Shown: positions 24,903 to 32,571 of the stretch, piece by piece
Layout: every line of letters begins with the position of its first letter
Position numbering within the stretch: position 1 is the stretch's first letter
Assembly (NCBI RefSeq): GCF_030388665.1
Contig: NZ_CP128846.1
Coordinates: forward strand, 8,032,001-8,096,000
Origin: Streptomyces flavofungini
GTDB lineage: Bacteria > Actinomycetota > Actinomycetes > Streptomycetales > Streptomycetaceae
DNA: 64,000 bases
Direction of reading: 5' to 3'
Made by a program: the position numbers and the translations under genes
Notes under the pieces: model-generated
Told to the model about the DNA's origin: nothing
The model's database searches: none
The model's input: only the letters and a program-made list of their open reading frames with translations

Positions 24903-26282
24903 ATGCGTGACGCACCCCCACCTTCCCGCAGGACCCGCCTTCGGACCGCGCTCCGAGAAGCGTCGGCGAAGATCGAGGAGCACGCGCCGTCGGCGCCCGG
25001 CTTCTGGCGCAGCCCGCTGCGCGGGACGTGGTTCACCGCCGTGCTCGGCACGGTGCTCCTGTTCGGGATGACCCTCCTGTTCGTCACCGGCCTGCTGTCC
25101 TACGCCGCGTACAACCCCGGCCTCGCGCCGGTCAACGACAAGACACCCGACAAGGGCCTGCTCGGTCTCTACCTCTTCGCCTGGCCCACCGACCCGCACT
25201 GGCTGTACCGGCTCACCCAGGGCCTGCACGTCACCGTCGGGATCACCCTGATCCCGGTGCTCCTCGCCAAGCTGTGGTCGGTGCTCCCCAGGCTCTTCGC
25301 GCTGCCGCCCGCGCGGTCCCTCGGCCACGCCCTGGAACGGCTCTCGCTGCTGCTGCTCGTGGGCGGCGCGCTCTTCGTGTTCGCGACCGGCGTCCTCAAC
25401 GTCCAGCTGGAGTACGTCTTCCCCGGATCGTTCTACCCGCTGCACTTCTACGGCGCGTGGGTGTTCTTCGCCGCCTTCGTCGCGCACGCCGCGCTGAAGC
25501 TGCCGCAGACGGTGCGGGTGCTGCGCGCGGGCGGGCTGCGCGAGCGGCTGCGTACGCACGAGGGGCGCGGGGCGGACGGGGCCCGCGAGGGCGGGGCGAG
25601 CGGGGGTTCCGGGCGTGGGCCCGAGGACGCGGCCGGGCTCGCCTCGCCCCGGCCCGCCGAGCCCACCGTGTCCCGGCGCGGCGCGCTCGGCCTCGTCGGC
25701 GGTGGCTCGCTGCTGCTGTTCGCGACGACGGCGGGACAGAGCTTCGACGGATGGCCGCGCGCCACCGCGCTGTTCGCCCCGCACGGCGGCGCCGAACCGG
25801 GCCGGGGGCCCGGCGCCTTCCAGATCAACAAGACCGCCCGCTCCGTCGGCGTCGGCCCCGACCGCACCGGCGCGTCCTGGCGGCTCGTCGTCGCGGGCCC
25901 CGGCCGCACCCTGCGCCTGACCCGCGCCGACCTGCTCGACCTCGCCCAGCACACCGCCGACCTGCCCATCGCCTGCGTCGAGGGCTGGTCGACCTCCGAC
26001 CAGGCGTGGAGCGGCGTACGGCTGCGGGACCTCGCCGCGCTCGCCGGGTACGAGGACCACGCGCCCGGCGTCCTCGTGGAATCCCTCCAGCTCCGGGGCG
26101 CCTTCCGCAAGGCGGCCCTGCGCGACAACCAGGTGCGCGACCCCCGCTCCCTGCTCGCGCTGCGCGTCAACGGCGCCGACCTGACGCCGGACCACGGCTA
26201 CCCGGCCCGCGTCATCGTGCCCGCCGCGCCCGGCGTACTGAACACCAAATGGGTGTCCCGGCTGACCTTCGGAGAACTGTGA
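24903..26282 (+). CDS. Cytochrome-b-like membrane domain fused to a molybdopterin oxidoreductase
   Basis: A 459-aa two-part protein. Residues about 40-210 carry four helices with histidines placed like heme ligands (TQGLHVTVG, PLHFYGAW, AFVAHAALK). After a Gly/Glu-rich linker and a further hydrophobic stretch (GALGLVGGGSLLLFATTAG), residues about 290-459 are a sulfite-oxidase-fold domain with the molybdenum-ligand Cys in IACVEGWS. It resembles a natural MsrQ-MsrP-like or b561-YedY fusion, which would pass membrane electrons to an outer molybdenum site. GAGGA precedes the ATG. Substrate unknown. Confidence 0.85.
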   Translation: MRDAPPPSRRTRLRTALREASAKIEEHAPSAPGFWRSPLRGTWFTAVLGTVLLFGMTLLFVTGLLSYAAYNPGLAPVNDKTPDKGLLGLYLFAWPTDPHWLYRLTQGLHVTVGITLIPVLLAKLWSVLPRLFALPPARSLGHALERLSLLLLVGGALFVFATGVLNVQLEYVFPGSFYPLHFYGAWVFFAAFVAHAALKLPQTVRVLRAGGLRERLRTHEGRGADGAREGGASGGSGRGPEDAAGLASPRPAEPTVSRRGALGLVGGGSLLLFATTAGQSFDGWPRATALFAPHGGAEPGRGPGAFQINKTARSVGVGPDRTGASWRLVVAGPGRTLRLTRADLLDLAQHTADLPIACVEGWSTSDQAWSGVRLRDLAALAGYEDHAPGVLVESLQLRGAFRKAALRDNQVRDPRSLLALRVNGADLTPDHGYPARVIVPAAPGVLNTKWVSRLTFGEL

Positions 26283-26794
26283 TGAAGCACGTGCCCGCCC
26301 CTCCCCGGCCGACGGCCCTCCTGCGGCGCTGGTACGGGGAGGGCCCGCTCCACCTCTTGCTGCTGCTCGCCTCCTTCGCGCTCGCGCTCTACGCGGGCGT
26401 GCGGCTGCTCGCCGACGACTGGGTCATGGTCACGGTGTGGTTCGTGGGCGCGGCGCTGCTGCACGACCTGGTCCTGGTGCCGGTGTACGCGGCTCTCGAC
26501 CGCGCGGTGACGGCACTCGTCGGCGGCCGCGACGGCGGCCGCCGGGAGCGGACGATGTTCATCCGCGTCCCGGCGGCGCTCTCGCTGTTGCTCCTGCTCG
26601 TCTGGTACCCGCTGATCACCCGTCAGGTCCCGCGCTACGAACGGTCGACGACGCTGCCCGCCGACGTGTTCCTGACGCGCTGGCTGCTCGTGACGGCGGC
26701 CCTGTTCGCGGGGTCGGCGCTGTGGTGCGCGCTCCGCGCGTGGTCGGTGTCGTCGTCGGCGTCCCGGTCGGGGCGGGAGGCGGGCCGGGGGTGA
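26282..26794 (+). CDS. Small polytopic membrane protein
   Basis: A 170-aa protein with four hydrophobic helices and charged loops (RRWYGEGPLH, RQVPRYERSTTL). The ATG overlaps the stop of the molybdoenzyme by one base (TGATG), with GGAGAA upstream, so they are co-translated. It may be a subunit or assembly factor for the redox protein; that is inferred only from coupling. The 3' part overlaps the antisense methyltransferase tail for 179 bp. Confidence 0.75.
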   Translation: MKHVPAPPRPTALLRRWYGEGPLHLLLLLASFALALYAGVRLLADDWVMVTVWFVGAALLHDLVLVPVYAALDRAVTALVGGRDGGRRERTMFIRVPAALSLLLLLVWYPLITRQVPRYERSTTLPADVFLTRWLLVTAALFAGSALWCALRAWSVSSSASRSGREAGRG

Positions 26795-27596
26795 TGCCCG
26801 GTGGGGGCGCGGGGGCCGGGGTGGTGCGGAGGGGAGTCGCGCGGGGTGCGGGGGTGTGCGCGGCGCGGGCCCGGCGCGCCCCCAGTGCGCCCCGTGCCGC
26901 GCGTCCGTCGGCCGCGTCGCTCGGATCCCCGTTGCGCAGCGCCACGAAGCGGCGGCCGTCCGACGACCACTGATCGACGACCTGCCAGCCCGCCGCGCGA
27001 GCGTGACCGACCAGCGCGGGCGTGCCGATCCGCGCCCACGGGAACGTCTCGCCGGGGTCGGCGAGCCCTCGGCCGTCGTCGAGGTGCACCCGCACCCGCT
27101 CGTCGATGTCGACGGGCGCGGTCTCGGCGATCAGGAGCCCGCCCGGCGCCAGGAGTTCGGCCACCCGCGCGAGCAGCGCGGCGGGGTCGCCGCCGATGCC
27201 GATGTTGCCGTCCATGAGCAGCGCGGTGCCCCAGCGCCCCTCGCCCGGCAGCGTCTCGAACACCGACCGGCGCAGCGCCGCGCCGCCGAGACCCGTCGTG
27301 TGCCGGACGGCCGCCTCGCTCACGTCGATGCCGAGCGCGCGCCGGCCACGGGCGGCGAGCGCGGCCACCAGACGGCCCGGGCCGCAGCCGATGTCGAGGA
27401 CGGGACCCGCGCACCGGCGCAGCGCCGACAGGTCGGCCGGGTCGGGTGCCGCGCACCAGCGCTCCACGTCCAGCGGCAGCAGCCAGCCGTCCGTACGGCG
27501 CAGGAACAGCGGGCCGCGCCCGGCACGCAGCGCGTCGGCGTACGGACCCGCGCACCACGAGGGGGCCGCCTCCGAGGGCGGCACGACCGTGCTCAT
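26616..27596 (-). CDS. SAM-dependent class I methyltransferase with low-complexity tail
   Basis: A 326-aa protein whose first about 240 residues are a class I methyltransferase: PVLDIGCGPGRLVAALAARG (motif I), GIDVSEAAV, TALLMDGNIGIGG and LAPGGLLIAET. The last about 80 residues are Pro/Thr/Ala-rich and run antisense into the neighbouring membrane gene, suggesting loss of an original stop. The ATG overlaps the stop of the DUF2064 gene (ATGA), so it is the third gene of a coupled minus-strand operon. Target of methylation is unknown; a glycan or lipid intermediate is plausible from context. Confidence 0.8.
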   Translation of the reverse strand: MSTVVPPSEAAPSWCAGPYADALRAGRGPLFLRRTDGWLLPLDVERWCAAPDPADLSALRRCAGPVLDIGCGPGRLVAALAARGRRALGIDVSEAAVRHTTGLGGAALRRSVFETLPGEGRWGTALLMDGNIGIGGDPAALLARVAELLAPGGLLIAETAPVDIDERVRVHLDDGRGLADPGETFPWARIGTPALVGHARAAGWQVVDQWSSDGRRFVALRNGDPSDAADGRAARGALGARRARAAHTPAPRATPLRTTPAPAPPPGITPGPPPAPTGTPTTTPTTRGARTTAPTPRTGPPSRAASASGTRRRAASSTVRSAGPDG

Positions 27597-28303
27597 CGGC
27601 GCCCGGCCCCGGCCAGGCGGGCGAGCTCCCCCGCGAACCGGGTGCCCGGAGCGGCCGCCGCGACCGCCGCCGCGTCGGCCGCCGTGTCGACGTCCCGCAG
27701 CACCGGTAGGTCGCGCACGCGCAGGCCCGCGGCGGTGAGGCGGGCCCGCTGGACGGCGCCCGTCGTCGGCGTGGACATCGGCACGCCCCGGAGCAGCCCG
27801 GGATCGGGCGCGGCCAGGCCAAGGGCCCAGAACCCGCCGTCCGCCGCCGGGCCGAACCACGCGTCGGCGGTGCGCCAGGCGTCCACCGCGAGCGCGGGCG
27901 CGAGCAGTTCGGGGGAGACCTGCGGGGTGTCCATGCCGAGGAGCAGGGCGGGCCCCGCACAGACGCCGAACGCGTCGGCGAGCCGTTCGTCGAGGCCGCC
28001 CGCGCACTGCGGCACCACCTCGACGCCGTCCGGGAGCCAGCCCCCGGGCACCCCGTCGAGGACGAGCACACGCCGCCGCGCGGGTACGGCGAGCGCGACG
28101 CGCAGGGTGTCCACCAGGGCGGCCTCGGCGAGCCGGGCGGCCTCCTCGGGCGTGTAGGGCGGGGTGAGCCGGGTCTTCACCCGGCCGGGCACGGGGGCCT
28201 TGGCGATGATCAGGAGGGTGAGGCCGAGGGTGCGGGCGGGCGCGAGGCCGGGGGCGGTGCGGGGCGTCGCGGCCGCGCCGGGCGGGGTCAGGTCGGATGT
28301 CAT
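27593..28303 (-). CDS. DUF2064 / TIGR04282-type GT-A fold transferase
   Basis: A 236-aa protein with IIAKAPVPGRVKTRLTPPYTPEEAARLAEAAL, whose core AKAPVPGRVKTRL is diagnostic of the DUF2064/TIGR04282 family, plus LLLGMDTPQVSPELL and FGPAADGGFWALGL. The fold is a GT-A nucleotide-sugar transferase or nucleotidyltransferase. Members often sit beside a TIGR04283/GT2 glycosyltransferase, as here. Both ends are coupled by ATGA overlaps with GT2 upstream and methyltransferase downstream. Biochemical activity of this family is not established. Confidence 0.85.
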   Translation of the reverse strand: MTSDLTPPGAAATPRTAPGLAPARTLGLTLLIIAKAPVPGRVKTRLTPPYTPEEAARLAEAALVDTLRVALAVPARRRVLVLDGVPGGWLPDGVEVVPQCAGGLDERLADAFGVCAGPALLLGMDTPQVSPELLAPALAVDAWRTADAWFGPAADGGFWALGLAAPDPGLLRGVPMSTPTTGAVQRARLTAAGLRVRDLPVLRDVDTAADAAAVAAAAPGTRFAGELARLAGAGRR

Positions 28304-29121
28304 CGCGTCGAGCCCTCCCGCGTCGGCCGCGCTCCCGTGCCCGGTGGCTCGGCCAGTACGTCGCGCATGTCGCGCACCGCCTGCCAGGTGCCCCGCCACG
28401 TACCGGTGACCTTCGACTTGCCCGCGCGCGGCAGATAGGGGACGTCCCGCTCCTCGATCCGCCAGCCCGCGTCCGCGGCCCGCATGACCATCTGCAGCGG
28501 ATAGCCGCTGCGCCGGTCCGTCAGGGCCAGGCCGAGCAGGTCCGCTCGGCGGGCCGCCCGCAGCGGGCCCAGGTCGTGCAGGTGCAGGCCGGTGCGGCGG
28601 CGCAGCATCCGGGCGAGCGCGAGGTTGCCCGCGCGTGCGTGGGCGGGCCAGGCGCCGCGTGCCTGGGGGCGCCTGCGGCCGAGGACGAGATCGGCGCGGC
28701 CCGCGGCCACCTCGCGTACGAACGGTTCGAGCTCGCGCGGATCCATGGACGCGTCGCAGTCGCAGAAGCAGACCACGGCCGCGTCCGCCGCGGTGAGCCC
28801 CGCGTGGCAGGCGGCTCCGAACCCGCGCCGCGGCTCGCGGACGACGGTCGCGCCGAGCGAGCGCGCCAATTCCGCGGAGCCGTCCGTGGAACCGTTGTCC
28901 ACGACGATGGCGCGCCAGCCCGCGGGGACGCGCGCGAGCACCCACGGCAGTGCGGCGGCCTCGTCGAGGCAGGGCAGGACGATGTCGGCCGGGGCGGGCG
29001 GGGGCGGTGCGGCCCGGTCCGGGAAGGGGCCCAGGGGTGCGGACGCGCCGGGTCCCTCGTGCGGGCCGTGGGCGTCGGGGGCGTCTGGGGCATCGGGGGC
29101 GGTGTGGTTCACGGCATTCAC
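28300..29121 (-). CDS. GT2-family glycosyltransferase
   Basis: A 273-aa family 2 glycosyltransferase: ADIVLPCLDEAAALPWVL, VVDNGSTDGSAELA, the DxD-like FCDCDASMDP and a C-terminal GRSGYPLQM-like acceptor region (RRSGYPLQMVMRA). About 45 N-terminal Pro/Ala residues precede the domain. GTG 29121 is listed; GTG 29112 has a better spaced AGGGTGA and may be the real start. First gene of the coupled operon GT2-DUF2064-methyltransferase. Probably transfers a sugar to a polyprenyl or lipid acceptor. Confidence 0.85.
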   Translation of the reverse strand: MNAVNHTAPDAPDAPDAHGPHEGPGASAPLGPFPDRAAPPPPAPADIVLPCLDEAAALPWVLARVPAGWRAIVVDNGSTDGSAELARSLGATVVREPRRGFGAACHAGLTAADAAVVCFCDCDASMDPRELEPFVREVAAGRADLVLGRRRPQARGAWPAHARAGNLALARMLRRRTGLHLHDLGPLRAARRADLLGLALTDRRSGYPLQMVMRAADAGWRIEERDVPYLPRAGKSKVTGTWRGTWQAVRDMRDVLAEPPGTGARPTREGSTR

Positions 29122-29156
29122 CCTACGAAGAGAAAAGGGGTAAATCGGGCGTCGGT

Positions 29157-29289
29157 TCCTTACGAAACACGGACGTCGGACCGGTGCAGACCGGGAAGCA
29201 CCGGGCCCCTCGCAGCCGCCCGCCGCCCGTCCTCGCGGGCGGCGGCCCGTCCTCGCGAGCGGGCCGCCAGTCCTTACGAAACGAGGACG
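29157..29289. promoter_or_regulatory. Direct repeats in the GT2 / two-component divergent promoter region
   Basis: TCCTTACGAAAC-N2-GGACG occurs at 29157-29175 and 29271-29289, 114 bp apart, and a related CCCTACGAAGAG lies at 29121-29132. Another pair, CCGTCCTCGCG, repeats near 29228 and 29247. Repeats of this kind suit binding by the OmpR-type regulator encoded just downstream. Confidence 0.5.
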
Positions 29290-29349
29290 ACCGCGGGCCG
29301 CGGCGGCTCCCGGCCCTCGCGCGCGAGCGCGTGGTGCGAGGCTTGTCGC

Positions 29350-30231
29350 ATGGACACACCACCCTCGCGGCCCGGCGCCCGCGAGCCCGCAGCCGTCGGC
29401 GCCGGATCAGGCCAGGGGCGCGGCGCCCGCGTCCTCGTCGTGGACGACGACCGCACCGTCGCCGAGGTCGTCACCGGCTATCTGAACCGCGCCGGGTACG
29501 AGGTGGAGCAGGCGGAGGACGGACCGGTCGCGCTGGAGCGCGCCGCCGCCCGCCGGCCCGACCTCGTCGTGCTCGACCTGATGCTGCCCGGCATGGACGG
29601 CCTGGAGGTCTGCCGCAGGCTCCGGGAACAGGGGCCCGTGCCCGTGATCATGCTGACGGCGCGGGGTGACGAGGACGACCGGATCCTGGGCCTCGAGGTG
29701 GGCGCCGACGACTACGTCACCAAGCCGTTCAGCCCGCGCGAGCTGGTGCTGCGCGTGGAGTCCGTGCTGCGCCGCAGCCGGGCGTCCGCGCCCGGCCCGC
29801 ACCCCGGCGGCTCGCTGCTGCGCGTAGCGGGCCTCGGCCTCGACCCCAAGGCCCGCCGCGCCACCAAGAACGGCACCGAACTCGCGCTGACGGTCCGGGA
29901 GTTCGACCTCCTCGCGTTCTTCCTGCGCCACCCCGGGCGGGCCTTCGGCCGGGAGGAGCTGATGCGGGAGGTGTGGGGCTGGGACTTCGGCGACCTGTCC
30001 ACGGTGACGGTCCATGTGCGCAGGCTGCGCGGGAAGGTGGAGGACGACCCGGCGGCGCCGCGGCTGATCCAGACGGTCTGGGGGGTCGGGTACCGCCTCG
30101 ACGGCGGGGATCCGGGTGCGGGCGCGGTTCCCGGGGCGGACGCGGGCGCGACCCCGAAGCCGCCCGCGCCCTCGGCGCACGCGGTCACGACCCCCCACCC
30201 CCACTCCGGCGAGGCCACCCCCCAGCCATGA
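29350..30231 (+). CDS. OmpR/PhoB-family response regulator
   Basis: A 293-aa response regulator: receiver domain with acidic pocket VDDD, phospho-acceptor Asp76 in DLVVLDLMLPGMDG, Thr in MLTARG and Lys in YVTKPF, then a winged-helix domain (LTVREFDLLAFFL, VTVHVRRLRGKVE, VWGVGYRL). The N-terminal 25 and C-terminal about 40 residues are low-complexity. ATG 29350 has GAGG 8 bp upstream. Overlaps the kinase start (ATGA). Divergence from the GT2 operon and the direct repeats in between suggest it controls that operon. Confidence 0.92.
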   Translation: MDTPPSRPGAREPAAVGAGSGQGRGARVLVVDDDRTVAEVVTGYLNRAGYEVEQAEDGPVALERAAARRPDLVVLDLMLPGMDGLEVCRRLREQGPVPVIMLTARGDEDDRILGLEVGADDYVTKPFSPRELVLRVESVLRRSRASAPGPHPGGSLLRVAGLGLDPKARRATKNGTELALTVREFDLLAFFLRHPGRAFGREELMREVWGWDFGDLSTVTVHVRRLRGKVEDDPAAPRLIQTVWGVGYRLDGGDPGAGAVPGADAGATPKPPAPSAHAVTTPHPHSGEATPQP

Positions 30232-31343
30232 ACGACATACTCCTCATCGCCGTCTACGCCTTCCTCGGCGCCGTGGCCGCCGGACTGCTCGGCGCCCTCC
30301 TGCTGCGCCTGCTGCGGCACCGCTCCCTCGTCGTGTCGATGACCGTCGTCGTCGCCGTGGCCGTGACCGCGATGCTCGCCGGGACGCTGGCCGTGGCCTG
30401 GCAGATGTTCCTGTCCCGGCACGACCTCACCGTCGTCACCGTGGTCGTCGCCATGGCCGCCGCGGTGTCGCTGGCCACCGCGCTGCTGCTCGGCCGGTGG
30501 GTGGTGGCCCGCAGCAAGGCGCTGACGCTCGCGGCCCGTTCCTTCGGCACGGGCGGCAGCTTCGCCGCGCCCGAGGAGCCCGCGACCGCCGAACTCGCGG
30601 CCCTCACCCGGGAGCTGGAGTCGACCAGCGCGCGGCTGGCCGAGTCCCGGGAGCGTGAGCGGGCCCTGGAGAGCTCCCGCCGTGAGCTGGTCGCCTGGAT
30701 CTCGCACGACCTGCGGACGCCCCTCGCGGGCCTGCGGGCCATGGCGGAGGCCCTGGAAGACGGCGTGGCGGCGGAGCCCGACCGCTATCTGCGGCAGATC
30801 CGCACGGAGGTGGAGCGCCTGAACGGCATGGTCGGCGACCTCTTCGAACTCTCCCGCATCCACGCGGGCGCCCTCGCCCTGTCACCGTCGCGGATCTCCG
30901 TGTACGACCTCGTGGGGGACGCGCTCGCCGGGGCGGACCCGCTGGCGCGGGAGCACGGCGTGCGGCTCGTGGGGCGGCGCATCGACGCGGTGCCGATCGA
31001 GGTGGACAGCAAGGAGATGAGCAGGGTCCTGGGGAACCTGCTGGTCAACGCGATCCGTCGGACCCCGGCCGACGGCACGGTCGCCGTCGCGGCGGAGTGC
31101 TCGGACGACGGCGTCGTGCTGTCCGTGACGGACGGCTGCGGCGGCATCCCCGAGGAGGACCTGGGCCGGGTCTTCGACACGGGCTGGCGCGGCACCCACG
31201 CCCGTACGCCCCCGGCGGGCGCGGGCCTGGGTCTCGCCATCGTGCGCGGCATCGTCGAGGCGCACGAGGGCCGGGCGGCGGTACGCAACGTCTCCGGAGG
31301 CTGCTGCTTCGAGGTGGTCCTGCCCCAGGCCGGACCGGCCTAG
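30228..31343 (+). CDS. Sensor histidine kinase
   Basis: A 371-aa kinase with three N-terminal helices (residues about 3-27, 36-60, 68-90) and very short outer loops, then a linker helix and HisKA box with phospho-acceptor His160 (AWISHDLRTPLAGLR). N, G1 and G2 boxes appear as LLVNAIRRTP, VTDGCGGIPEED and AGLGLAIV. Short loops suggest it senses within the membrane rather than an outside ligand. Coupled by ATGA to the response regulator. Its stimulus is unknown. Confidence 0.92.
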   Translation: MNDILLIAVYAFLGAVAAGLLGALLLRLLRHRSLVVSMTVVVAVAVTAMLAGTLAVAWQMFLSRHDLTVVTVVVAMAAAVSLATALLLGRWVVARSKALTLAARSFGTGGSFAAPEEPATAELAALTRELESTSARLAESRERERALESSRRELVAWISHDLRTPLAGLRAMAEALEDGVAAEPDRYLRQIRTEVERLNGMVGDLFELSRIHAGALALSPSRISVYDLVGDALAGADPLAREHGVRLVGRRIDAVPIEVDSKEMSRVLGNLLVNAIRRTPADGTVAVAAECSDDGVVLSVTDGCGGIPEEDLGRVFDTGWRGTHARTPPAGAGLGLAIVRGIVEAHEGRAAVRNVSGGCCFEVVLPQAGPA

Positions 31344-31465
31344 GACCGCCGACCCGCCGGACTGGCCCGGGGCTCCGGGCGCCGCCGCCCAGGCCTGCCC
31401 GCCCCGCAGCGCCTGCCGCGTGCGCGCCTGTGCCGCAGCCCGCGCCCCCGGCCCCGCAGGCGCCC

Positions 31466-32518
31466 TCACCGCAGCTCCGCCCCCGCGAACTCCCGCATCC
31501 CCGCGGCGAAGCCGACCTCCGGCCGCCACCCGAGCGCGGCCCGCAGGCGGGCCGAGTCCGCCGTCACATGGCGGACGTCGCCGAGCCGGTACTCGCCGGT
31601 GACCACCGGCGCGGGTCCGCCGTGGGCGTCGGCGAGGGCGCGGGCCATCTCGCCGACGGTGCGGGGCTCGCCGCTGCCCGTGTTGTACGCGGTGAACGTC
31701 CCGGCGACCCCCGCGTCCCGCACGGACTCCAGGGCCGTCGCCGCGGCCGCCGCCACGTCCCGTACGTGCACGAAGTCCCGCCGCTGGCCCCCGTCCTCGA
31801 AGACGCGCGGCGCCTCACCGCGGGCGAGCGCCGAGCGGAACAAGGCGGCCACCCCGGCGTAGGGAGTGTCACGCGGCATGCCCGGGCCGTACACGTTGTG
31901 GTAGCGCAGCGACACGGCGCGGCCGTCGGTCGAGCGGGCCCACGCCGCGCTCAGGTGCTCCTGTGCCAGCTTCGTCGTGGCGTACACGTTGCGCGGGTCG
32001 GCGGGCGCGTCCTCGGACACCAGGCCGGGCGCCAACTCCGCGCCGCAGGACGGACAGCGCGGCTCGAAGCACCCGGCCACCAGGTCCTTCTCGGCGCGCG
32101 GTCCGGGCCGCACCACGCCGTGCCGGGCGCACGTGTACCGCCCCTCTCCGTAGACGACCATCGAGCCGGCGAGCACCAGGTCCCGCAGCCCGGCCCGCGC
32201 CATCGCGGCGAGCAGCACCGCCGTACCCAGGTCGTTGCAGCCGACGTACGCGGGCGCGTCCGCGAAGTCCTTGCCGAGCCCCACCATCGCCGCCTGGTGG
32301 CACACCGCGTCGACACCGGCCAGCGCCGACGCCACGCCGTCGGGGTCGCGCACGTCCCCGACGACGAGCCGTTCCCCGGCCCGCGCCGCGCGCGGCGGCC
32401 CCTCGTGCGCCGACGCCAGGACCGCGTCGTAGGAGACGACTTCGTGGCCGCGCGCGAGCAGCGCGTCGACGACGTGTGTTCCGATGAACCCGGCTCCGCC
32501 GGTGACCAGTACCCGCAT
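31466..32518 (-). CDS. NAD-dependent sugar epimerase/dehydratase with Cys-rich insert
   Basis: A 350-aa extended SDR enzyme: MRVLVTGGAGFIGTHVVDAL dinucleotide loop, AGSMVVYGEG (catalytic Ser), and the YATTK Tyr/Lys pair. Between the Ser and the Tyr lies an insert with C-A-R-H and CFEPRCPSCG, a possible zinc site not found in GalE. Substrate would be an NDP-sugar. It converges on the kinase gene and ends the 23.3-32.5 kb block, supplying a sugar for the block's glycosyltransferases by inference. Confidence 0.85.
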   Translation of the reverse strand: MRVLVTGGAGFIGTHVVDALLARGHEVVSYDAVLASAHEGPPRAARAGERLVVGDVRDPDGVASALAGVDAVCHQAAMVGLGKDFADAPAYVGCNDLGTAVLLAAMARAGLRDLVLAGSMVVYGEGRYTCARHGVVRPGPRAEKDLVAGCFEPRCPSCGAELAPGLVSEDAPADPRNVYATTKLAQEHLSAAWARSTDGRAVSLRYHNVYGPGMPRDTPYAGVAALFRSALARGEAPRVFEDGGQRRDFVHVRDVAAAAATALESVRDAGVAGTFTAYNTGSGEPRTVGEMARALADAHGGPAPVVTGEYRLGDVRHVTADSARLRAALGWRPEVGFAAGMREFAGAELR

Positions 32519-32571
32519 GCCGCCCACGCTAGGCAGGCAGCAGCCCGTCCGGCCCGCGCCGCGGCCCCGCG

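Noticed and set aside
24708..26195. Extension of the GT-C-like gene frame antisense through the molybdoenzyme gene
   Set aside because: The added residues are low-complexity and antisense to a well-supported gene; GTG 24707 starts the real membrane protein.
29102..29121. TTCAC repeats suggesting a PHO box at the GT2 start
   Set aside because: The spacing is 9 bp rather than 11 bp and they lie inside the coding start.
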